Source: JAFDZV01 sp048594725 (GTDB taxonomy: Bacteria > Bacteroidota > Ignavibacteria > OLB7). From it: 64,000 bases of DNA. A model generated the notes under the pieces. That model did not search any database. It worked only from the letters and a program-made list of their open reading frames with translations, and was not told the DNA's origin. This document shows positions 38,168-47,473 of this stretch, in pieces. The position numbers and the translations under genes are program-made. The first letter of the stretch is position 1. The number at the start of each line of letters is the position of its first letter. The stretch spans positions 18,814 through 82,813 of the forward strand of contig JBMDXA010000018.1 of NCBI GenBank assembly GCA_048594725.1, written 5' to 3'.

Positions 38168-38506
38168 GCCGTTGCAGGAGAGGAAGCATGCGCACAGCCC
38201 ACCTGATGGGGAACGGCCGGAACGATACGTCCGGCACGGCCCGGTTCTCCTCCCCCCGGAAAGCACCTGCCTCCTCCTCGTATACATCGTGAAACCATTT
38301 GAAAGAATCGCGGCCCGGAAGGGATGCTCCCTCCCCCGGAACCGGCCGTACCGGCTCCGGGAACCCCGGTTTTACGTGCTCCGGCGGCGATCCGGCCCCC
38401 TGGTTCCGGTTGAATCGCCGTACGGACCGGGCCTGGCGGAAACCGGCCGCGGCGGCTGATACCACTATCGCAGCGGGCATATCGGTGCCAGATGGAAACG
38501 TTCGGC
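38168..38506. other. Intergenic region upstream of alanine dehydrogenase
   Basis: About 340 bases with several GC-rich imperfect hairpins (GGAACCGGCCGTACCGGCTCC near 38339) and no recognisable gene on either strand. Confidence 0.4.
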
Positions 38507-38514
38507 TATATTTG
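38507..38514 (+). promoter_or_regulatory. Promoter -7 box upstream of alanine dehydrogenase
   Basis: TATATTTG matches TAnnTTTG and lies about 100 bases upstream of the ATG. The -33 box is weak. Transcription would begin near 38521, giving a leader of about 95 bases. Confidence 0.4.
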
Positions 38515-38614
38515 CGTTCTTCAGCACCGGGAAGCCGGCATCCTCCACGGACGCACCTACGGCTGCCGCTGTTCGGAACAACCTTCATCGAATTACTCTT
38601 AGAAAGATCTCAAC

Positions 38615-39730
38615 ATGATTATCGGCGTACCTCGCGAAATCAAGCCGAACGAGAACAGGGTCGGCGTTGTGCCTTCGGGCGTGGAACTTCTGGTAAAGAA
38701 CGGCCACACCGTTCTGGTGGAGACCAACGCCGGCGTCGGCTCCGGATTCCAGGATGATGACTACGTCCGCGCCGGCGCCAGGATGGTGAACACCCCGGCC
38801 GATGTCTACGGCGAGGCCGAGATGATCGTCAAGGTGAAGGAGCCGATCAAGCCGGAATACGACCTGATCCGTCCCGGACAGGTGCTCTTCACCTACTTCC
38901 ACTTCGCGGCCAGCCGCGAGCTGACCGAGGCGATCATCAAGAGCAAGTCGGTCGCCATCGCCTACGAGACCGTTCAGCGCGCCGACCGCTCGCTGCCGCT
39001 GCTGATCCCGATGTCGGAGGTGGCAGGGCGCATGGCACCGCAGGAAGGGGCAAAGTACCTTGAGAAGCCGATGGGCGGCCGTGGCGTCCTGCTGGGCGGC
39101 ATCCCCGGAACCCGTCCGGCCGATGTCATCATCCTCGGCGGCGGCATCGTGGGAACCAACGCGGCAAAGATCGCCGCCGGATTCGGCGCCCGCGTCACGA
39201 TCTTCGATCGCGACCTGTATCGCCTCCGCTACCTGGATGACGTGATGCCGAAGAACGTGCAGACGATGATGTCCACGCCGCACTCCATCCGCGAAGCGGT
39301 GAAGCAGGCCGACCTGGTGATCGGCGCGGTGCTGGTACCGGGCGCCAAGGCCCCGTATCTCATCACCCGCGATATGCTCCCGACCATGCGCGAGGGCTCG
39401 GTGGTGGTTGACGTGTCGGTGGACCAGGGAGGCTGCATCGAGACCACCCACCCGACCACGCATGCCGACCCCACCTACGTGGTGGACGGGGTGGTGCATT
39501 ACTGCGTGGCGAACATGCCGGGCGCCGTGCCGTTCACCTCCACGATCGGCCTTACCAACGCAACGCTCCCGTACATGCTCCAGCTTGCCGATCTCGGATA
39601 CCGCGAGGCGCTCCGCCAGAACCCGGAACTCCGCCCCGGCCTGAACGTGATCGACGGCCTGGTGACCTACGACGGCGTCGCCGAGGCGTTCGGTCTGGAG
39701 TACACGCCGGTGGATCAGGCGCTGGCATAA
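38615..39730 (+). CDS. ald: Alanine dehydrogenase
   Basis: A 371-residue NAD-dependent enzyme interconverting L-alanine and pyruvate plus ammonia. The family opening MIIGVPREIKPNENRVG is intact, followed by 'MIVKVKEPIKPEYDLI' (substrate-binding Lys) and 'FTYFHFAASREL' (His catalytic region). The Rossmann NAD site is 'IILGGGIVGTNAAKIAAGFG' at about residues 170-190, with the acidic end of the next strand in 'VTIFDRD'. The length is exactly that of typical Ald. AGAAAG precedes the ATG. A strong terminator ends the unit. Confidence 0.97.
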   Translation: MIIGVPREIKPNENRVGVVPSGVELLVKNGHTVLVETNAGVGSGFQDDDYVRAGARMVNTPADVYGEAEMIVKVKEPIKPEYDLIRPGQVLFTYFHFAASRELTEAIIKSKSVAIAYETVQRADRSLPLLIPMSEVAGRMAPQEGAKYLEKPMGGRGVLLGGIPGTRPADVIILGGGIVGTNAAKIAAGFGARVTIFDRDLYRLRYLDDVMPKNVQTMMSTPHSIREAVKQADLVIGAVLVPGAKAPYLITRDMLPTMREGSVVVDVSVDQGGCIETTHPTTHADPTYVVDGVVHYCVANMPGAVPFTSTIGLTNATLPYMLQLADLGYREALRQNPELRPGLNVIDGLVTYDGVAEAFGLEYTPVDQALA

Positions 39731-39795
39731 CCAGTAGCGAACGGGTGTCAGATACTCGTTGGCGCCAGTTCGTATGATTAATTTCCGATTCATGG

Positions 39796-39826
39796 CTGGC
39801 AGGAGATGATCCTGCCAGTCTTTTTT
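39796..39826 (+). terminator. Terminator of alanine dehydrogenase
   Basis: CTGGCAGGA (39796-39804) pairs with TCCTGCCAG (39810-39818) around a GATGA loop, followed by TCTTTTTT. The downstream gene starts 15 bases later. Confidence 0.9.
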
Positions 39827-39840
39827 CCGCTCCTATCACT

Positions 39841-40353
39841 ATGAGCCTTATCCCCTTCAACCAGCTTCCTGACGATGCGCGGCTCTGGGTGTTCAACGCC
39901 GAGCGCCCGCTCAGCAGCAGCGAACTGGCACGTCTCGACGAGGCGCTGGCCGGTTTCGTAGCCTCCTGGGCGGCCCACCGGAAGGATCTTACCGCGGCCT
40001 ATGAGCTGCGCTACAACCAGTTCATCTTCATCGGCGTGGACGAATCGCGGCTCCCCCCGTCCGGCTGCTCCATCGATAGCCTGGTGCGCGCACTGGGATC
40101 GTTCGGTGCGGAGCTTGGCATGGAGCTGATCGATGCCCCCGATGTGGCCTACCGCGACGGCGATGCCGTGCGCGCGGTGGATCGAAAAGAGTTCACCCGT
40201 CTGGCCGGAACCGGCGCGGTAAACGCAGGCACGATCGTGTTCGACAAGACCGCCGCGCGCGTGGGGGATCTGCGGGGCGGACGCTGGGAACGCCCGGCAC
40301 GGGAGTCGTGGCACGGCCGCGCGTTCGATCTGAAGGAAAAACAAACCGCATAA
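39841..40353 (+). CDS. Conserved Bacteroidota protein (often mislabelled 'ABC transporter ATPase')
   Basis: A 170-residue protein that starts MSLIPFNQLPDDARLWVFNA and contains 'GFVASWAAHRKDLTAAYELR', 'FIFIGVDESRLPPSGCSIDS' and 'ESWHGRAFD'. This combination is a family I know from Bacteroidota genomes, where it is frequently annotated as an ABC ATPase even though no Walker A, signature or Walker B motif is present. The true function is unknown. The conserved SGCSIDS and W-x-x-H residues could form a small active site, which is speculation. It is a single-gene unit between two terminators. Confidence 0.75.
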   Translation: MSLIPFNQLPDDARLWVFNAERPLSSSELARLDEALAGFVASWAAHRKDLTAAYELRYNQFIFIGVDESRLPPSGCSIDSLVRALGSFGAELGMELIDAPDVAYRDGDAVRAVDRKEFTRLAGTGAVNAGTIVFDKTAARVGDLRGGRWERPARESWHGRAFDLKEKQTA

Positions 40354-40387
40354 GCCAGAGAACAAACGCTCGCGGCGATAACGATCA

Positions 40388-40426
40388 GGGGAGGATGCCT
40401 TGCAGGCATCCTCCCCTTGTTTTTTT
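40388..40426 (+). terminator. Terminator of the conserved protein gene
   Basis: GGGGAGGATGCC (40388-40399) pairs perfectly with GGCATCCTCCCC (40405-40416) around TTGCA, followed by TTGTTTTTTT. One of the strongest terminators in the window. Confidence 0.92.
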
Positions 40427-40454
40427 CATGATAATAGTATGGAGGAATAATTCC

Positions 40455-40613
40455 ATGCGCAGTGAATTAAGATATCAGGGAGAGAACCGTGGGATACTCA
40501 GGGGAGTTGCCATTACATGGCATTGCAATAATGTCCCGGCAGGTGCATATTCTCTCTCAGCGTTCGACCTCGCCGGCGCTCTGATCTCTTCCATAAATGT
40601 TATCAAACAATGA
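40455..40613 (+). pseudogene. Remnant of a T9SS C-terminal sorting domain
   Basis: A 52-codon frame whose last 33 codons (AITWHCNNVPAGAYSLSAFD, then LAGALISSINVIKQ) match the end of a Por/T9SS sorting domain: 'W.C...PAG.Y.LS..D..G..IS....K'. The intact gene immediately downstream ends in a very similar stretch (ALWTCSTAPAGVYMLSIYDR). There is no signal peptide or upstream cargo domain, so this is a leftover of a lost paralogue, not a working gene. No ribosome binding site was seen. Confidence 0.6.
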
Positions 40614-40710
40614 GATTTCGTATATATACTGCTGATTCTGGATGAGCAGAATGCCATACGGGCCAGCCAGAGAATCATCAAGGGATAATGAGAATAATCA
40701 ATATTGTTTT

Positions 40711-42354
40711 ATGAAACCTTTGTATCGGTTGCACTCCGGGTATCCCCTTGTGCTGTTGACGGTGATCGCACTGATGCAGATGATCCTCCTGTGCGACGAC
40801 GTGGCCGCACAGGTCGACACCATCCGTCCCAGCCCGAAGGCAGTACGGCTGCGGGAGATCTGGCGCATTGAGGGACCCAACGAGGGCGGTGGGGATCGGG
40901 TGGGACTAGGAGTGGGATCGGTAGGAGATATCAACAACGACGGCCTTAGCGATTTTGCTGTGAACTGGGGGAAGCTGGAACAATGGAAGGTATATCTGGG
41001 GAAATCTCCTGCGCCATCGACGATTCCCTCCTGGATAGTGGACACGGCCGGGGGAAGCAAGCCACTGGCCGGCGACTTCTGGGGCACCGGCAGAAAAGCT
41101 GTAACATTTGCAACCGCTGAATCGGATACCAGCGGAGGCCGCACAAAGTTTTTTCGGAAACTGTTGTTCTTCCGGACTGAAGGAGATACGCTTGCGACGG
41201 CTCCAGACCTGATCCTGAATTACCGCCACTCAGATCCACCAGTTAGGTTCTCTTACACGACCATGCTTGCAGCGGATCTGGATAGTGATGGGGATGACGA
41301 GCTTATCCTGTTCAATTATCTGGTGGTTCGGGGAGACTCTACGTGGCCTGCCGAGATCTGGATCTATCGTGGCGGACCTGATTTCCAGGTCGGTGCTCCA
41401 AGCCTCATTATCCGCGATCCGTTCGAGAATACTATACGTGGCAATTTCTACGCAGGCATCGGCGACTTCGACGGCGACTCCAGACTCGATATGGTCACCT
41501 GGATCGACAACACCGACATCGGACGACTCCGCTTCTGGTGGGGTGCTCCAGGCGCCCCCTGGAACTGGAACCAGCCCGACCGCATCATCCCCACCGAAGC
41601 AGATGCTGCCGGTGGCATCTTCTACCTGCTGGATTGCGACGGCGACCGCATCCAGGATCTGCTCATCAATTCCCCCACCGGGCCACGCCTGTACCGCTCG
41701 GCAACCGGCAAGAGCATGCGCACTCGATCACTCCTCATCGATGACTCCGATGCCGATTTCCGCAGCCTTACCTACGGCGGGTTCTTCGCGATGGGACCTC
41801 TGAATGACAGCAGCCGGCGATACGATATGATCGGTAAAGTCGGCTCCAGCCTCATCGCCTTCTCCGGCGGACCGAACGGGCCGGATCTTCAGTACGACGC
41901 TACTCACAGCGACAACTTCGGTGTCCCATATGGGTATCCAACTCCTTTGTCTGATGTCAACGGCGATGGATGGCCGGATGTGCTGTTCGGCAACTACACC
42001 TATTTTTTCCAGAGCGGTGTTGCATTGATCCTGAGCGGCGGCCCCTACATTCCGCGCGATGGCGTTTCCGGCGTGCAGGATCTCTCGATCAACGGCCAGG
42101 AGTCCGCCGTGAGCATCTGGCCGATCCCGATGCGCGATGAGCTGCACATCGCATGGCGAGGCGATTTGAGGCGTCCTCCGGCGCGCTTCGAGGTACACGA
42201 TATTACCGGAAAACTGGTTGCGATTGGCGATGCCGATCCGGCCACCGGAGAAGCCCTCTGGACTTGTTCAACAGCTCCGGCCGGCGTATATATGCTGAGT
42301 ATATATGATCGAGACGGAGATCGGATCTCGGCGACACGCATTCCAAAACGCTAG
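40711..42354 (+). CDS. Secreted FG-GAP/VCBS repeat protein with T9SS sorting domain
   Basis: A 547-residue protein. After a signal peptide (about 1-34, ending DDVAAQ) it has at least five Ca-binding, integrin-like FG-GAP blades: 'VGDINNDGLSDFAVNWG', 'ADLDSDGDDELILFNY', 'GDFDGDSRLDMVTWID', 'DCDGDRIQDLLINSP' and 'SDVNGDGWPDVLFGNY'. These should close into a beta-propeller. The C-terminal 80 residues are a T9SS sorting domain (SIWPIPMRDELHIAW). ATG 40711 starts the signal peptide; an ATG 69 bases upstream is in frame but precedes a polar peptide. The DNA is somewhat less GC-rich than the core genes. It is the intact neighbour of the sorting-domain remnant. Confidence 0.85.
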   Translation: MKPLYRLHSGYPLVLLTVIALMQMILLCDDVAAQVDTIRPSPKAVRLREIWRIEGPNEGGGDRVGLGVGSVGDINNDGLSDFAVNWGKLEQWKVYLGKSPAPSTIPSWIVDTAGGSKPLAGDFWGTGRKAVTFATAESDTSGGRTKFFRKLLFFRTEGDTLATAPDLILNYRHSDPPVRFSYTTMLAADLDSDGDDELILFNYLVVRGDSTWPAEIWIYRGGPDFQVGAPSLIIRDPFENTIRGNFYAGIGDFDGDSRLDMVTWIDNTDIGRLRFWWGAPGAPWNWNQPDRIIPTEADAAGGIFYLLDCDGDRIQDLLINSPTGPRLYRSATGKSMRTRSLLIDDSDADFRSLTYGGFFAMGPLNDSSRRYDMIGKVGSSLIAFSGGPNGPDLQYDATHSDNFGVPYGYPTPLSDVNGDGWPDVLFGNYTYFFQSGVALILSGGPYIPRDGVSGVQDLSINGQESAVSIWPIPMRDELHIAWRGDLRRPPARFEVHDITGKLVAIGDADPATGEALWTCSTAPAGVYMLSIYDRDGDRISATRIPKR

Positions 42355-42415
42355 AGCTTCGCCGGGCGATGTTGCTTCACCCCACTGTACCACACTTCCA
42401 TAGTTGTCTTCTATA

Positions 42416-42443
42416 GCTACCGGGATCATTCCATCCCGGTAGC
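42416..42443. terminator. Perfect hairpin between two T9SS cargo genes
   Basis: GCTACCGGGAT (42416-42426) pairs with ATCCCGGTAGC (42433-42443) around CATTCC. There is no T-run on either side, so termination is only possible. AT-rich promoter-like DNA follows (TATATGTATATATAATTAAT). Confidence 0.5.
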
Positions 42444-42479
42444 AACTTCCTATATGTATATATAATTAATGAGGAATCT

Positions 42480-45400
42480 ATGAGAACCTACCGTAGCAGG
42501 AGGCACGACAGAATAATCCTGTTGCTCCTGATGCTGCCACTGGTGCTACCGCTGGTATTTTGCCCTGCGACAGCACAAACATCTCCAGCACCGATCGTAC
42601 CGATGCACGGCGTTGGAGATGATGAATTCCTTATCAGTTCCAATGTAGCTACCTATCCGGATTCCGGAGGAATCGGAAAACTCTGGGAGTTCGCCAGAGC
42701 GATGGGAATAAGCACGCTGATGCCTGGAGCAAGCGTCAATCAGATCGATACACTGGTCAATGACACATTGGAGGCATCGAAGAATCGGCTGATTATCCGT
42801 GGCATCGATCCGGTGCAGCTTGCGGGAGCCGGGCGCGAGGTGCAGTTCTATCCGTTCGATTCGGTGCAGGTACCGTTATATAAATGGCTCTTTACGGATA
42901 GAAGCGGCGGTACAGATTTATATAATGCATTGAACGACCCGGAGAGGTCCCCTGTACGTGAACGAGAGTACAATAGCTCCAATACCATCCCGGGCCAGCT
43001 GATCCTAAAAGATATCGTGTACGACTGGCGGCCCTGGCAGACCAACCGCTTTCCGGCTTTTGCACATGATTCAACGGCACACAATGCCAGTGATTTTATC
43101 GAATGGTACCGCTATCGCTGGCAGACTAATAGTAACAAGCCTACTTTCAATATTGTCGTAACCGGACATATACTTGATAATGGTTCTGCGGATGAGGAGG
43201 ATAGTCTACTCAAGATCGAGATAATTTATGAGATCCCCGCAGGAATGCAATATCAGATCCCTGCTGGAGTGCCTCATCTGGCGGAGACTGATACATCATA
43301 TCTCTATACTACTGCATATGTCAAAAAAGCATCTCTAGCGCCCCTCTTCAGCTCTACTCCAAACTATAATGAGTACCGCGACACCTCCATCGCCATAGAC
43401 TTTGCGCAGTGTGCGGGATGCCCTCCCGGGCCGATGTATGGCCCCAATGAATCCCGCCGTTTCAACCTGCGTGTGTACTGGACAGGCGCCGAGGCAGTTG
43501 CCCTGCGAAGCATCGCACTTCGTGATTCGATCGGGGAGCTTGTGATGGGCAACCGCCAGCCAAGCGTCGATTTCAGGGCAAGCATGCTGAATGCCGCGCG
43601 CCGCGTGGTGTATGGAACGACCACACCGGACAGCACCGCCGAGCCGCGACAGACGATCCTCCGTATCATGAGCGGCATCGAGCAGCATCCCATGGAGTCA
43701 TCCATGTTCGCGGCCGTCGAAGATCTGCTCCGTAAAAACCTGCGAACCGGATTTGCGCCGGGCGACAGCATTTCCTGCCACACCGAGGGGGGAACCAGTA
43801 CGCCTGGCGTCCCGACCTTCCATCATATCACATATTCCGATGCGGTATTTCCGGAGATCGGTCTGGCCACCCCTATCGATACCTCCACCTACTATGCCGG
43901 AAACGGCCACTCATACTTACAGGCCACCTACAAGCTGGAGAATGTAAGGCTCCCATCGATCGCACAGCACAACGGCAACCGGTTTCAGATCCCTCTGCTG
44001 AACCTCACCCGCCAGGCGATCGAGTCAGACTATGAGCCCGCCCTCCAGATCAACAAATTCGGCCATTACGATCCGCGCTATCCATACGATTTTCCCTATC
44101 CCTGGAAAGCCGACGTCATGAACCTGGGACAGGGCGCCGAGATCATGCGCGACAAAGGGCGCCGCATGATCTCCACGGTGTTTCCTACCTGCGAGCTTCA
44201 TCTGCGCGTCAAGAAGTCCGGCGATCCCCTGGATACGATGATGACTCACACGCCGGAGGCAGCGGAGCTGCGCGCAATGGTCAATCTGAGCCTCTGTTAC
44301 GGGGCACGCGGCATCCATTATTACTGGCTCGGCAACTACACAAACTATATGTACCGCTCGCCGGTCGATAGCAATCTCTGGATAGGCGTCAACGATTCAT
44401 GGGGCCCGAACGGTCCCCTCACCAATGATACGCTTCTCGACTGGTCTCCGGCATTTCATCTCACTGATAATATTCCAACCCCAACCTACCCGAACGGCAC
44501 TCCCCGGGTGACGCTCAATAATTTCTATGTAGGCTACCGTGTCCGCACGCGTGAACTCAGGAAGATCAACTCCTGGCTTGCCGAGATCGGACCGGAGATG
44601 GCGAAACTGCGCTGGCGCGATGCCTATAGTATGCATGCGGCGGTCAGGCATCCGAACATGGACTCTCCGAATATGATGACCCGACCGCTTCCCAACGGGG
44701 AAATCGTAACAGGGATACAAACCTTTTCGCCGGATGGTACGCCCGACACCACCTATGCCACATACGTGGAACTTGGTTTGTTCGAAACCCAGCTCGGCCG
44801 CGACACCTCCCTGATCGACAGCTCCGTCACATTGAATCCGTTGAAGGATGTCAATCATATTTTCGTGGTCAACCGCCGCACGTTCGAACGTCCGGAGGAT
44901 ATCTCCGCGGCAAGCGACAGCGGGCGCACGATGGATTCGCTGGCAGAGACCCGCACGATTCGTATCGGTTTCAACCTCAGGCACCCGGATACTACCCAGT
45001 ATAATTTTATACGCGTCAGAGAAGTGGTTCCTGATACCCTGCCCCTCGCTCTTACGGGAACTAGCCGCCGCTGGTCCCTGGACACGGTCGTTCATGACAA
45101 TGGGGTTGTTGACCTCACCTTGCGCCCGGGAGGCGGTGCTCTGCTGCGCATCACCTACTGCCCCCCGGATACCAGCATTGTCAACGGCGACCTTCAGACG
45201 AACAGCCAGCGCAAGCTCCTGTACTTCAACGATCGCTATCATATGGTCTTCTGGCGCAAGTCGCCCGGGCCTCCCGCCAAGGACACGGTTCTGTACCGCC
45301 GCTCCCTACGCACCAGCCAGTGCTGCGGAGCAATCCTCTGGGAACCGAAGGAGTACGTGGTCAGCCCCAGAAACCCCTCCGACTCTACCTTTGCCAACGA

Positions 45401-47366
45401 CTGCTATCCATCGCTGACCGCTCGCAACATCAATGGAGATACCGTTGTCACCGTGGTCTGGACCAACAGGAATACAGCCGTGCCCGACCCGCGGCGTTAT
45501 ATCTGGATGCGCAACATCCTCGTCAACGAGGGAGAGCCGCAAGTGAGCGGCAAGACGATGGTCGCACGCTATCGCGGAATCGATCCGCAGCAATGGGGAA
45601 CGCCGGTCGTCTCCTCGGCTCATGGAGGCGATATCATTGCCTGGAGCGATAGCTCCGTCGGCATCGTGGCAGCAGTCCGGAAACTGGATGCCGGCGTCAA
45701 CGGCTGGTCGCGTAGCGGGCAGCTCAGCCGATTGGACTCGGCCAGCTTGTACGATCCCAGCTACGGCGGCGGCTTCGACATGTTCCCGACGATGCCGGCA
45801 TTCACCCACGTCCGCTCGCTTGATTCCAATGTCGGCATGGCATGGCAACGGATCTTCCCGGTCTCCGAGCCTCCCATCAGCGGCATCATGTACATGCGCC
45901 TGGAGCATGCCGACAGCACCATTACCGGGCGCGACTCCCTTATCAATCACAATTATACCTGGCTCAGCACCACCAGCGAACGTGCATTCCATCCATCGAT
46001 GGATATGGCCCAGGGCATCTGGAACAACGTCTATGAAGGGGTAACCTGGGAAAGCCTGGAGCCGGCAACGAGCAGTCCGGGGGGATGGGACACCTGGTTG
46101 AACTTCCGCAGCCTCTGGACCCCCACCAACGAACGGGATGGATGGGACCGGATAGATCCGACCTGGTTGTGGGGGCTTGCACAGTTACGCGTGGCCGAGG
46201 ATCAGACCTGGTCGCTGGCGCATCCTTATCTGCTGCCGAACACCTCATCGACAAACTCTGTGTATGATTCGGATGACTCGAATGAGTCACTTATTTTCTC
46301 GGTGGCCTACGTCGATCCGGCGGGAGGAATGCGCCAGGCGAAAATCAAGTTCTCGGAGGTGAACTTCCAGGACGATGCACCGCAGTATTATGCCTTCGGA
46401 GGCAAACACCCGAATGGCTCGGCTTCAACTCTCCGTCAGCCGAAACGCCATGCGGTGATCTACGAGTCACTGGAGCCGGGGGGAAAGCATCTGCGCAGCA
46501 CCCGGGAATTCTTTCCGAAGATGCGCCCGCAAGATTATATGGCTAGCGGGCGGCGAGCAGCACTACTGCTGGACACCTCCGCACACACCGGAATTTCAGT
46601 CATGCTGCACGATCCCTGGAAAGCAGATCCATCCGGCGCAGGGGGAATCAAGATGGCGGTTCGCGGCTTCCAGGACTCGGTGCCGGTGCAGAACCTGACA
46701 CAGATGTCGGAGTTGCTGCGCACCGGATACTTCCATTCATACGACAGCACCGTGCTGGGGCTGGAACTGTCCGGGCACTACTTCGGGGACTATAATCGTG
46801 CACCCGACGCCACGCTGACGGCTGTTGCGGAACTTGTCGACTCGGCAACACACAATGTTATCTGCCAGTTGGACTCGTTTACGATCTCGGCGGCAACACC
46901 GACATATGGAGTACGCCTGGAGCCGACGCTCGATCTTCTGAGCGGCACATACTACGTGCGGCTGCGGATCGACACCAGCGGTATCACCGGAGAGATAGGT
47001 CCCGAAGGAGTACGGTATTCGGTGGCAGAGGTGGCAAGCGAGGTACGAGCGGAGATGGCAGGCAAGCTGCGCCGCGTGGATCGCTCGGCCGATGCCGGAA
47101 GGATTTCGGTCTGGCCGAACCCGGCCAGCGGATCGGCGGAAATACAATTCTCGGTGCCAACTGCCGCAACGACATCGGTGACGATCTACGATGCCGGCGG
47201 CCGCCAGGTATTCCGTCCGGTGGAGTCGGCACCGATGGAGCCGGGACGGTACTCCATTCTCACGGATCTCTCCTCCCTTCCGGGCGGAACGTATCTTCTG
47301 GAATTGAACTACACAACTGGAACAACGGTTCGCCGCGCCGTGGGCAAGATGGTAATAACCCGGTAG
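42480..47366 (+). CDS. Giant secreted protein with hydrolase-like half and T9SS sorting domain
   Basis: A 1628-residue protein. The signal peptide (about 1-33) is followed by a long N-terminal half (about 40-900) that reads like a TIM-barrel glycoside-hydrolase scaffold: 'LSLCYGARGIHYYWLGNYTN', 'ELRKINSWLAEIGPEMAKL' and a closing 'LTLRPGGGALLRITYCP', a tail seen in many glycosidases. No catalytic acid pair could be assigned. The second half (about 900-1500) is beta-rich, with SxDG/WxN blades suggesting a propeller. The last 85 residues are a T9SS sorting domain (ISVWPNPASGSAEIQFSV, later 'LPGGTYLLEL'). GAGG precedes the ATG. Residues about 200-290 are encoded by much more AT-rich DNA than the rest. 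Confidence 0.75.
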   Translation: MRTYRSRRHDRIILLLLMLPLVLPLVFCPATAQTSPAPIVPMHGVGDDEFLISSNVATYPDSGGIGKLWEFARAMGISTLMPGASVNQIDTLVNDTLEASKNRLIIRGIDPVQLAGAGREVQFYPFDSVQVPLYKWLFTDRSGGTDLYNALNDPERSPVREREYNSSNTIPGQLILKDIVYDWRPWQTNRFPAFAHDSTAHNASDFIEWYRYRWQTNSNKPTFNIVVTGHILDNGSADEEDSLLKIEIIYEIPAGMQYQIPAGVPHLAETDTSYLYTTAYVKKASLAPLFSSTPNYNEYRDTSIAIDFAQCAGCPPGPMYGPNESRRFNLRVYWTGAEAVALRSIALRDSIGELVMGNRQPSVDFRASMLNAARRVVYGTTTPDSTAEPRQTILRIMSGIEQHPMESSMFAAVEDLLRKNLRTGFAPGDSISCHTEGGTSTPGVPTFHHITYSDAVFPEIGLATPIDTSTYYAGNGHSYLQATYKLENVRLPSIAQHNGNRFQIPLLNLTRQAIESDYEPALQINKFGHYDPRYPYDFPYPWKADVMNLGQGAEIMRDKGRRMISTVFPTCELHLRVKKSGDPLDTMMTHTPEAAELRAMVNLSLCYGARGIHYYWLGNYTNYMYRSPVDSNLWIGVNDSWGPNGPLTNDTLLDWSPAFHLTDNIPTPTYPNGTPRVTLNNFYVGYRVRTRELRKINSWLAEIGPEMAKLRWRDAYSMHAAVRHPNMDSPNMMTRPLPNGEIVTGIQTFSPDGTPDTTYATYVELGLFETQLGRDTSLIDSSVTLNPLKDVNHIFVVNRRTFERPEDISAASDSGRTMDSLAETRTIRIGFNLRHPDTTQYNFIRVREVVPDTLPLALTGTSRRWSLDTVVHDNGVVDLTLRPGGGALLRITYCPPDTSIVNGDLQTNSQRKLLYFNDRYHMVFWRKSPGPPAKDTVLYRRSLRTSQCCGAILWEPKEYVVSPRNPSDSTFANDCYPSLTARNINGDTVVTVVWTNRNTAVPDPRRYIWMRNILVNEGEPQVSGKTMVARYRGIDPQQWGTPVVSSAHGGDIIAWSDSSVGIVAAVRKLDAGVNGWSRSGQLSRLDSASLYDPSYGGGFDMFPTMPAFTHVRSLDSNVGMAWQRIFPVSEPPISGIMYMRLEHADSTITGRDSLINHNYTWLSTTSERAFHPSMDMAQGIWNNVYEGVTWESLEPATSSPGGWDTWLNFRSLWTPTNERDGWDRIDPTWLWGLAQLRVAEDQTWSLAHPYLLPNTSSTNSVYDSDDSNESLIFSVAYVDPAGGMRQAKIKFSEVNFQDDAPQYYAFGGKHPNGSASTLRQPKRHAVIYESLEPGGKHLRSTREFFPKMRPQDYMASGRRAALLLDTSAHTGISVMLHDPWKADPSGAGGIKMAVRGFQDSVPVQNLTQMSELLRTGYFHSYDSTVLGLELSGHYFGDYNRAPDATLTAVAELVDSATHNVICQLDSFTISAATPTYGVRLEPTLDLLSGTYYVRLRIDTSGITGEIGPEGVRYSVAEVASEVRAEMAGKLRRVDRSADAGRISVWPNPASGSAEIQFSVPTAATTSVTIYDAGGRQVFRPVESAPMEPGRYSILTDLSSLPGGTYLLELNYTTGTTVRRAVGKMVITR

Positions 47367-47394
47367 TGAGTTTTCCCTGAAGGTGAATGCGATC

Positions 47395-47434
47395 AGCGCC
47401 GGACGACGGGCTATCAGTCCCGTTGTCCGGCGCT
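47395..47434. terminator. Bidirectional terminator between convergent genes
   Basis: AGCGCCGGACGACGGG (47395-47410) pairs over 16 positions with CCCGTTGTCCGGCGCT (47419-47434), one position being G-U, around CTATCAGT. Short T/A tracts flank both ends. It separates the giant secreted protein (plus) from the CHAP hydrolase (minus). Confidence 0.85.
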
Positions 47435-47473
47435 TCTATTGATACTGCCGGTGGCCTCCATGGCGGGCACACG

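Noticed and set aside
38022..38588. 188-codon minus-strand frame downstream of the bacilliredoxin
   Set aside because: Arg/Pro/Gly-rich, overlaps the end of the real gene and its terminator; no ribosome binding site or domain.
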